The notes under the pieces are model-generated. The model was not told the DNA's origin. It saw only the letters and a program-made list of their open reading frames with translations, and made no database searches. The translations under genes and the position numbers were made by a program. From Firmicutes bacterium UBA6811 (GTDB lineage Bacteria; Bacillota; SHA-98; UBA4971): a stretch of DNA of 8,285 nucleotides. The stretch lies in assembly GCA_002452295.1 (NCBI GenBank), contig DKEX01000105.1, positions 1 through 8,285 on the forward strand, written 5' to 3'. Below, one piece after another: positions 1-4,561 of this stretch; within the stretch, counting starts at the first letter, position 1, and the number at the start of each line of letters is the position of its first letter.

Positions 1-65
1 TCCCTTATGCTAGCAGCCTATATCATAAGCCCAGTCGCGTCTTCGCGTCTTTGACATGACACGTT

Positions 66-79
66 CCCCGCGGGCGGGG
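66..79. repeat. GC-rich 6-2-6 inverted repeat
   Basis: CCCCGC at 66-71 and GCGGGG at 74-79 are perfect reverse complements around two bases. In RNA this would be a short, very stable hairpin with about five pairs. It could be the stem of a U-less terminator for a gene left of the window, or chance in GC-rich DNA. Confidence 0.35.
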
Positions 80-83
80 CCAT

Positions 84-100
84 GTTGCTGATACAGCAAC
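84..100. repeat. Perfect palindrome GTTGCTG-ATA-CAGCAAC
   Basis: Two perfect 7-bp arms (84-90 and 94-100) surround a 3-bp centre. The symmetry and length fit a binding site for a dimeric regulator. It lies about 67 bp upstream of the -35 element at 167, a plausible activator position, but no known regulator motif is recognised. As RNA it would be a tight hairpin without a T-tract. Confidence 0.45.
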
Positions 101-185
101 GCCTGACCTGTCACAAACGGCCACGGCAGGGAGTTCGAGAACTACGAGAAAAGATCGGCTGGCTTGTTGACAGGTGAACCAGGCG
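100..185. repeat. Long-range inverted repeat whose right arm covers the -35 box
   Basis: The left arm is CGCCTG followed directly by ACCTGTCA (100-113). The right arm is TGACAGGT (168-175), four unpaired bases, then CAGGCG (180-185). All 14 positions are complementary apart from the 4-base bulge. The right arm overlaps the -35 hexamer (167-172) and part of the spacer. Two matched sites about 68 bp apart could allow repression by looping, or be a promoter-overlapping operator plus an upstream auxiliary site. No protein is assigned. Confidence 0.4.
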
Positions 186-195
186 GGTTTATGAT
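167..195 (+). promoter_or_regulatory. Sigma-A type promoter for the DUF2089/DUF4097 operon
   Basis: A perfect -35 TTGACA (167-172) and a -10 TATGAT (190-195, five of six matches to TATAAT) are separated by the optimal 17 bp. Transcription would begin near 202, giving a leader of about 54 nt before the DUF2089 start at 256. This is the clearest promoter in the window and is expected to be strong unless repressed. The inverted repeats around it suggest that it is controlled. Confidence 0.85.
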
Positions 196-196
196 G

Positions 197-221
197 TTAA
201 TAGATGAGTTAATACTATTAA
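197..221. promoter_or_regulatory. Operator-like array of TTAATA half-sites at the transcription start
   Basis: TTAATA occurs at 197-202 and again at 209-214, 12 bp apart. The second copy forms a perfect 6-1-6 palindrome with TATTAA (216-221). The outer TTAATAG (197-203) and CTATTAA (215-221) are also perfect 7-bp inverted repeats. The array begins one base after the -10 box and spans the predicted start site, where a bound repressor would block initiation. It is strikingly AT-rich for this GC-rich DNA. The DUF2089 protein just downstream, with its helix-turn-helix, is a candidate ligand by inference only. Confidence 0.55.
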
Positions 222-255
222 GGGTGGCATTGACGATGTTGAAGGGAGTGAGATC

Positions 256-645
256 ATGAGGCGAAGAGCGCTGGGCAGATGCCCTGTATGTGGGGAAACT
301 CTCGACGTGACGCGGCTGTCGTGTCTGAGGTGCGAGACCTCCATAGAAGGCCGGTTCGAGATGTGCAAGTTCTGCCAGCTTTCCAACGAGCAGAAGGACT
401 TCGTGGAGATCTTCATCAAGTCCCGCGGCAACATCAAAGAGGTGGAGAGGGAGCTCGGGATATCATATCCTACAGTCCGGGGGCGGCTCGACGCCGTCAT
501 CCAGGCCCTCGGCTACCCAGTGGAGCGGGAGCGGGATAGGGAGGACGAGGCTGAGGTCGCCGCGCGGCGGAAGAGCGTCCTGGACTCCCTGGCAAAGGGC
601 GACATTCCGGCTGATGAAGCGATCAAGCTCCTCAAGCAGCGATGA
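256..645 (+). CDS. DUF2089 family zinc-ribbon/HTH regulator
   Basis: This 129-residue protein matches the DUF2089 plan. Three CxxC pairs (C9/C12, C23/C26, C37/C40) suggest a zinc ribbon. A helix-turn-helix region follows at about 58-85 (NIKEVERELGISYPTVRGRL), and the C-terminal tail ends in a SHOCT-like helix pair (VLDSLAKGDIPADEAIKLL, 108-126). The family is thought to act as small DNA-binding regulators, but its members are poorly studied. The ATG has a good Shine-Dalgarno sequence (GGGAG, 244-248, 7 nt spacing) and is the first gene after the sigma-A promoter. The next gene starts 39 nt downstream and carries the same helix-pair motif at its N-terminus, so the two products may interact. 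Autoregulation through the AT-rich operator upstream is an inference. The family call is firm; the target is unknown. Confidence 0.9.
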   Translation: MRRRALGRCPVCGETLDVTRLSCLRCETSIEGRFEMCKFCQLSNEQKDFVEIFIKSRGNIKEVERELGISYPTVRGRLDAVIQALGYPVERERDREDEAEVAARRKSVLDSLAKGDIPADEAIKLLKQR

Positions 646-684
646 GGCTCTGCCAATCTGGGAATCTGGGGAGGAGAAAGCATC

Positions 685-2133
685 ATGCGAGAAGAGCACA
701 TGATGATCCTGGAGATGCTCGAAGAAGGCAAGATCACGAGCGAAGAGGCCGCCGCCCTCATCGAGGCCCTCGAGGAAGCGGTGGAGGCCGAGGAGGAAGC
801 GGTTCAAGAGGGCGGCGAAGGCCGCGAAGACCGGGAGGCTGCCCGACCTGTTGAAGGGCACGAGGGGGCCGCAGGTGAGAGCGGAGGGCCCACGGATAGT
901 GCCGCAGGCGGCACCGGCGCCGCGGGGGCGCCCTCTGAAGGGGCCCAGGAGGCGGGAGAGGCCGGAGAGACCGAAGAGGCCGGGGAGACCGGAGAGGCGA
1001 GAGAGGCAGGCGAAAGCGGCAGGGTGCGCGAGGCCGGCAGGCACGGGCCGGACTTCACGAAAATCCGCATGCTTGCCGACAAGCTGTCGCGTCTCGCCGA
1101 GATCGCCGACGGGCCGGCCCTCGAGAGCCTGGCGGAGCGCATCGAGAAGACCGTGGAAAAGGCGATGAGGGAGAAGGAGCGCGTGGTCGAGCAGGCTCGC
1201 CGCGAAGAGGAGCGCACCATGGAGAAGCTCAAGGAGGGCATCAGTGAGGCGCACCGGCACTATCGGGTGCACGATCCGGCCGCCTGGATCGAGAGCTTCA
1301 CCGAGCCCTTTCTGGGGGCCTTCGCCCCCGGATTCAGGGTGAAGAAGGTGCTTGAAGGGGCCTTCGACGAGCAGTTGAAGAGCATCGACATAGAGGCCAC
1401 CACGTCGAACGGCAGCATCACCATCGAGCCGTGGGACGGCGCCGGGTTCCGCGTGGAGGTGCGCGCGCGCGTCAGGAATACCACGGGTGACCCCGCCGTT
1501 GCGCAGGCAAGGCTGGAAGAGGCCATCGATTACGAGGCCACGCCCGGCCGCCTGAGGATCGATTGCAGCGGCGCGAAGGTGGTGAGCGGGGCCTCGCTTG
1601 TGATACAGCTCCCCCGGAGCTTCCAGTATGACCTCGAGCTCGAGAGCTCCAACGGGAAAGTCGAAATCGGCAGGCTGGAGTGTGGCAGGGTCGAAGTGGA
1701 GACTTCCAACGGGCGGATCTCGTTCGATGGCCAGAGCGCGGACGCCGCCGAGCTCGAGACCTCGAACGGCCGGATCCAGTGCATGGGAGCCGCGAAAAGG
1801 CTCGTCGCCGAGACCTCGAACGGAAGCATCTTCGTGGCCCCCGCCAGAGTCACGGGAGACGCCGCGTATGAGTTGGAGACCTCCAATGGCTCTATTGAGG
1901 TCCAGCTTGCCAGCGATGACGATGTGGGCTACTCTATAGAAGCGGAGACCTCACAGGGGGATATTCACGTCGATCTGCCGAACCTCGTATACCAGGTGAA
2001 CACCAGGAGTGTGGGGCACAAGGAGATCGTGGCCAGCACCCCCGGGTATGATGAAAAGGCCAACAGGCTGCAGGTCAAGGCGGAAACGTCGAACGGCTCG
2101 ATAACCATCACCGGCGCTTCGAGGCAGAAGTAA
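685..2133 (+). CDS. YvlB/LiaX-like protein: SHOCT-like N-terminus plus DUF4097 beta-solenoid
   Basis: This 482-residue protein has no signal peptide or membrane helix, so it is probably cytoplasmic. Residues 8-26 (ILEMLEEGKITSEEAAALI) form the SHOCT-like helix pair typical of YvlB/LiaX N-termini. Residues 33-120 are a low-complexity Glu/Gly/Ala linker with imperfect EAGE-type repeats. Residues 146-193 are a highly charged helix, likely a coiled coil. From about 230 to the end is a DUF4097 domain: T/S-S-N-G turns begin at residues 240, 321, 340, 359, 377, 399 and 468, with a TSQG variant at 422, as expected of stacked beta-solenoid rungs. LiaX of Enterococcus, a distant relative, takes part in the cell-envelope stress response to daptomycin and antimicrobial peptides; the same role here is inferred. 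The start has a strong Shine-Dalgarno sequence (GGGGAGGAG ending at 676, 8 nt spacing). The long linker makes it larger than many family members. Confidence 0.88.
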   Translation: MREEHMMILEMLEEGKITSEEAAALIEALEEAVEAEEEAVQEGGEGREDREAARPVEGHEGAAGESGGPTDSAAGGTGAAGAPSEGAQEAGEAGETEEAGETGEAREAGESGRVREAGRHGPDFTKIRMLADKLSRLAEIADGPALESLAERIEKTVEKAMREKERVVEQARREEERTMEKLKEGISEAHRHYRVHDPAAWIESFTEPFLGAFAPGFRVKKVLEGAFDEQLKSIDIEATTSNGSITIEPWDGAGFRVEVRARVRNTTGDPAVAQARLEEAIDYEATPGRLRIDCSGAKVVSGASLVIQLPRSFQYDLELESSNGKVEIGRLECGRVEVETSNGRISFDGQSADAAELETSNGRIQCMGAAKRLVAETSNGSIFVAPARVTGDAAYELETSNGSIEVQLASDDDVGYSIEAETSQGDIHVDLPNLVYQVNTRSVGHKEIVASTPGYDEKANRLQVKAETSNGSITITGASRQK

Positions 2134-2331
2134 GGGGCTCCCCGAAATCCGCGACACAAGGGGGAGGGGACAGCCGCCGCGCCAGCGCTAGATGCCGGGC
2201 CACCGGGTAGGCGCCGGATGCCGGGCGGCCGGGCCGCGTCGGTCGGGGGCGAGACGTTCCCGTGCCAGGTCGCCCCGGGGATCCAGTGTATATCCGCGTA
2301 TGAGAATTGACGACTGAGGAGGACGATCTCC
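2134..2331. other. GC-rich spacer with a direct repeat inside the operon
   Basis: This 198-base gap has no supported gene. A 10-bp direct repeat GATGCCGGGC occurs at 2191-2200 and 2217-2226, and a perfect 6-1-6 palindrome GCGGCC-G-GGCCGC lies at 2225-2237. The DNA turns AT-richer just before the next gene, with a TATATC (2289-2294) that could be a weak -10, but no matching -35 is visible. The gap is large for an operon, so processing, partial termination or a secondary promoter is possible; none is demonstrated. Confidence 0.4.
2317..2322 (+). promoter_or_regulatory. Consensus ribosome binding site AGGAGG
   Basis: A full AGGAGG with 9 nt to the ATG at 2332 fixes the start of the small SHOCT-like protein. 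It supports real, efficient translation despite the large gap after the previous gene. Confidence 0.8.
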
Positions 2332-2730
2332 ATGATCGATGAGAAGAGACAGATACTGACGATGGTGCAGGAAGGCAAGATCTCGGTGGACGAGGGGCTA
2401 AAGCTCCTCGAGGCCCTGGAAAGCTCCGCGCAGGGTCAGGCAGGTGCAGGTGCAGGGGCAAGGGCAGGGGCAAGGGCAGGGGCGGGCAGGCCTGCCAGGA
2501 TGCTGCGGGTGCGCGTGTTCGATGCTGAGGACAACACCAAGGTGAACGTGAACATCCCTCTTGCGCTTGCGAAGGTCGCGATGAAGTTCATACCCAAAGA
2601 CGTCGCCGCGCAGATCAGGGAGCAGGACATCGACCTGGACGAGGTCCTGGCGAGCATCACCGATGCCACGATGGGGAAGATCGTGGACGTGGACAGCGAC
2701 GAGGCGAAGGTGGAGGTCTATGTCGAGTAA
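2332..2730 (+). CDS. Small SHOCT-like helix-pair protein
   Basis: This 132-residue protein opens with the same helix pair as its upstream neighbour, at the same offset (ILTMVQEGKISVDEGLKLL, residues 8-26). A Gly/Ala/Arg linker follows (about 35-55), encoded by tandem GGGGCAAGGGCA repeats. The C-terminal domain (about 57-132) has a short beta strand (MLRVRVFD), the segment KVNVNIPLALAKVAMKFIP, an acidic helix (DIDLDEVLASI) and a final strand pair (GKIVDVD, KVEVYVE). Similar small proteins sit beside yvlB-like genes in other Firmicutes (general knowledge); no biochemical role is known to me. There is no signal peptide or membrane helix. It has a consensus ribosome binding site and overlaps the next gene by 11 nt, which suggests translational coupling. 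A role as a partner or regulator of the DUF4097 protein is an inference from the shared module. Confidence 0.82.
   Translation: MIDEKRQILTMVQEGKISVDEGLKLLEALESSAQGQAGAGAGARAGARAGAGRPARMLRVRVFDAEDNTKVNVNIPLALAKVAMKFIPKDVAAQIREQDIDLDEVLASITDATMGKIVDVDSDEAKVEVYVE
2455..2486 (+). repeat. 12-bp tandem repeat with G-quadruplex potential
   Basis: GGGGCAAGGGCA occurs twice in perfect tandem (2455-2466, 2467-2478), followed by a partial copy. The result is six G-runs of 3-4 bases (2455-2458, 2462-2464, 2467-2470, 2474-2476, 2479-2482, 2484-2486) with loops of 1-3 bases, which meets the usual G-quadruplex pattern on the coding strand and so in the mRNA. It encodes the Gly-Ala-Arg linker of the small SHOCT-like protein. 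Six of these 12 bp units of reading frame would change length without a frameshift if slippage occurred. Confidence 0.7.
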
Positions 2731-3121
2731 CCGCGATGCGCGATTCCCGTCGTTCTTTCTTGTGGTGACTTTCCGGCTACCGGGGTGGCGAGGAGCCATT
2801 CCCCTTGCCTTCCCGCTGTTCGCGGTCGAGGATCTGCTGGAATCGGCAGGCTATCTCGCATCCGCGCTATTCTTCGTGTGCCCCGGGCTCGCCCGCAGGG
2901 CGCGGGTGGACCTGGGCGGCCGTGCGTCCGCGTGCGCGTGCGCGCCGGGCGTCTCGACAGGGAACGCCAGGGCGAAGGAACGAGGCTCGATCGGGTTCAG
3001 CCTGTCGTGGCTCTTCGCCCTGGCTCGCCTCGTGAGGACTCTCAGGCATCAGGGGAGGTTCACCCTGGTAGAGGTGTTAGAGGGGTCCAGCGGCACCGAG
3101 ATGGCAGTGCGGCTCGTCTAG
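2720..3121 (+). CDS. Hypothetical protein, possible partner of the small SHOCT-like protein
   Basis: I do not recognise a named family. The ATG at 2720 lies inside the end of the previous gene (11-nt overlap) with GGAGG at 2712-2716 only 3 nt upstream; this fits translational coupling and is preferred over the earlier in-frame ATG at 2663, which would overlap far more. The 133-residue product has a hydrophobic stretch near residues 10-50 (FFLVVTFRLPG, then IPLAFPLFAVEDLLES, then a hydrophobic segment ending ASALFFVC), a low-complexity middle with alternating Ala and Cys, a basic helix (FALARLVRTLRHQG) and a terminal strand pair (FTLVEVLEG, MAVRLV). The order of elements, an IPLA-x-P-like segment, a helix and closing V-x-V strands, recalls the C-terminal domain of the preceding protein. 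That may mean distant homology, and I cannot test it here. Confidence 0.62.
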   Translation: MSSNRDARFPSFFLVVTFRLPGWRGAIPLAFPLFAVEDLLESAGYLASALFFVCPGLARRARVDLGGRASACACAPGVSTGNARAKERGSIGFSLSWLFALARLVRTLRHQGRFTLVEVLEGSSGTEMAVRLV

Positions 3122-3140
3122 CCCATACTGCATAGGGGGG

Positions 3141-3515
3141 ATGAGAGTTTTGCGCGCAAAGGGTTTTCTCATGAGATGGCTCATAAACGCAGTCATATTG
3201 CTGCTGATTCCGTACGTCATGGGGCCGGCTGTCCAGGTGAGCGGCGTACTGCCGGCGCTCGTTGCCGCGTTCGTGCTGGGCGTGGTAAACGCCCTGATAC
3301 GACCGGTCCTCATCATCCTGTCGCTACCGATCCAGCTCCTCACGCTGGGGCTTTTCACTTTCGTCATCAACGGTCTCATGCTGTGGCTCGTCGCAAGCTT
3401 GGTGGGAGGATTCTACGTAGCGGGCTTCTGGCCTGCCGTGCTGGCCTCCATCCTGCTTTCCATCGGCAGCAGCATCCTGAGCTTCCTGGTGCGCGACCGG
3501 GACGACGACAGGTGA
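3141..3515 (+). CDS. yvlD: YvlD/LiaZ-like membrane protein (phage holin family 4, superfamily II)
   Basis: This 124-residue protein is almost entirely hydrophobic, with about four membrane helices (roughly 12-28, 36-66, 70-91, 95-116) and a short acidic-basic tail (RDRDDDR). The run NALIRPVLIILSLPI and then LTLGLFTFVINGLMLWL is the hallmark of the YvlD family (Pfam Phage_holin_4_2). Despite the name these are chromosomal membrane proteins rather than phage lysis proteins; YvlD in Bacillus and LiaZ in Enterococcus are encoded with DUF4097 partners, as here. The start is uncertain. The first ATG has GGGGGG directly against it; a TTG at 3150 would be better spaced from the same G-run; and ATG 3171 has AAAGGG 7 nt upstream and gives the family-like start MRWLINAVILL. 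I consider 3171 quite likely. The symbol is by family and context. Confidence 0.88.
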   Translation: MRVLRAKGFLMRWLINAVILLLIPYVMGPAVQVSGVLPALVAAFVLGVVNALIRPVLIILSLPIQLLTLGLFTFVINGLMLWLVASLVGGFYVAGFWPAVLASILLSIGSSILSFLVRDRDDDR

Positions 3516-3570
3516 GCGATGACAATGACAAGGTGAACAGAGGGGCACGGCCGCGACGGGGCGGCGTCAC

Positions 3571-4395
3571 GTGGATGGGGTGATAGACATCGGGATAAGG
3601 CTCGCTGCAATAGACGTGGACTTCACTCTCATAGGAAGCGACCTGGAGATCGGCGAACGCACCAGGGAGGCCATACAGGCGGCGGCCGCGGCAGGCTGCA
3701 TCGTCACCCTCGCCAGCGGCCGCATGTTCCGGGCCACGGCGCCGTTCGCAGAGGATCTCGGCATCGACGCGCCTCTCATCACGTATGACGGCGCCCTGAT
3801 CAAGACCGCCAGGACGCGCCAGGTTATCAGCCACCGGCCCATGCCCCTGGAGCAGGCGAGGGAGGTCATCGCTTACGCCAGGGGGGAGGGCCTTCATCTC
3901 AACGTCTACATCGACGACACGCTGTACGTCGAGCGGTACGACGAGGAGGCCCTCTCGTACATGGCCCACGCGAAGGTGCAGGCCACCGCTGTCGGCGACC
4001 TCGCTGCCTTTGTAGCCTGCGCGCCCACAAAGGTTCTCATAATCGCCTCGAAGGATGACGTAGACCGGCGCCTGCCGGAGTTCAAGGCGCGCTTCGGCGA
4101 CCGCCTCCACGTGGTCCGCTCCATGCCGCGCTATGTTGAGTTCACAGCCGCCGAAGTGTCCAAGGGGTCCGCCCTCGACATCCTCGCGCGGCACCTCGGC
4201 GTCGCACAGGGCGAGGTGATGGCCCTGGGCGACAGCGAGAACGACGTATCGATGCTGGAGTTCGCCGGGATCGGCGTCGCGGTCAGGAACGCCGCCGACG
4301 AGGTGAAGAGGGCGGCAGACTACGTCGCAGAGGGCGAGAGCGGCGATGGCGTGGTGGAAGCCATTTCCCGGTTTGTGCTCGGTGGGGGAGTGTGA
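3571..4395 (+). CDS. Cof-type HAD-superfamily phosphatase
   Basis: This 274-residue cytosolic HAD hydrolase has all four motifs: motif I DVDFTL with nucleophile D15 and acid/base D17, motif II Ser49 in TLASGR, motif III Lys198 in EVSKGSALDIL, and motif IV GDSEND with D221 and D225. The segment between motifs II and III is the type IIB cap expected of the Cof/YidA group, whose members act on sugar phosphates, nucleotides or flavin phosphates. The substrate cannot be read from the sequence. Motif I has Phe where most relatives have Gly (DxDGT). The GTG at 3571 is the first in-frame start used here; GTG 3580 is an alternative, and neither has a strong Shine-Dalgarno sequence. It follows the yvlD-like gene by 55 nt with no visible terminator, so it may be read from the same promoter. 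Confidence 0.9.
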   Translation: MDGVIDIGIRLAAIDVDFTLIGSDLEIGERTREAIQAAAAAGCIVTLASGRMFRATAPFAEDLGIDAPLITYDGALIKTARTRQVISHRPMPLEQAREVIAYARGEGLHLNVYIDDTLYVERYDEEALSYMAHAKVQATAVGDLAAFVACAPTKVLIIASKDDVDRRLPEFKARFGDRLHVVRSMPRYVEFTAAEVSKGSALDILARHLGVAQGEVMALGDSENDVSMLEFAGIGVAVRNAADEVKRAADYVAEGESGDGVVEAISRFVLGGGV

Positions 4396-4439
4396 GGGCA
4401 TTTGCGTAGGCGAGCGCCTGACGCCGCCGCCCGGGGTCG

Positions 4440-4467
4440 TTGGCAGTCTATTCCGTCCCCAGAAAAT
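4440..4467 (+). promoter_or_regulatory. Weak candidate promoter ahead of the yhaM-like gene
   Basis: TTGGCA (4440-4445, five of six matches) and GAAAAT (4462-4467, four of six) are 16 bp apart in the gap after the HAD gene. It would give a leader of about 90 nt containing the hairpin at 4521-4547. The match is marginal and could be chance. Confidence 0.25.
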
Positions 4468-4520
4468 GGTGACCCGGGAGGATTCCTGCCTTTCCACGTA
4501 GAATCAGGCCCAGAAGGGAA

Positions 4521-4547
4521 CAGCAGGTCGGCTAGACCGGCCTGTTG
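4521..4547 (+). promoter_or_regulatory. Stable RNA hairpin in the leader of the yhaM-like gene
   Basis: Bases 4521-4531 pair with 4537-4547 around a 5-base loop CTAGA: 11 consecutive pairs, two of them G-U. No T-run follows, so it is not a standard intrinsic terminator. It ends 14 nt before the GTG at 4562. It could protect the 5' or 3' end of a processed transcript, weakly terminate, or regulate translation of the gene that follows. Confidence 0.5.
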
Positions 4548-4561
4548 CCCCGGCATCACAG

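Larger units (their letters stand above)
1..166. other. Non-coding leader upstream of the promoter
   Basis: I find no convincing gene here; the short frames crossing it lack family features and ribosome binding sites. It holds several small symmetric elements: CTTATG/CATAAG arms at 4-9 and 24-29, a perfect tandem 8-mer CGCGTCTT at 36-51, a GC hairpin at 66-79 and a perfect 7-3-7 palindrome at 84-100. No T-run follows the GC hairpin, so a classical terminator for an upstream gene is not shown. The region probably contains the end of the previous transcription unit and upstream control sequence. Confidence 0.5.

Noticed and set aside
51..56. Perfect TTGACA that might be a second -35 box
   Set aside because: No -10-like sequence lies 15-19 bp downstream; that stretch is a GC-rich hairpin.
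463..1272. 269-residue minus-strand frame opposite the DUF2089 and DUF4097 genes
   Set aside because: Its Leu/Arg/Gly-rich low-complexity translation is the antisense of the acidic repeat; no ribosome binding site or family motif.
2663..2719. Upstream ATG 2663 as the start of the hypothetical gene
   Set aside because: It would add a Trp/Arg-rich segment that is only the shifted reading of the preceding gene, and ATG 2720 has its own GGAGG.
3141..3515. Reading the holin-family protein as evidence of a prophage
   Set aside because: The YvlD/LiaZ family carries the holin name only by Pfam label. No phage genes surround it, and the DUF4097 partner fits a chromosomal envelope module.
3376..4497. 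373-residue minus-strand open frame opposite the HAD gene
   Set aside because: It mirrors a well-supported HAD gene with intact motifs. Long antisense frames are expected in GC-rich coding DNA, and its translation shows no family features.
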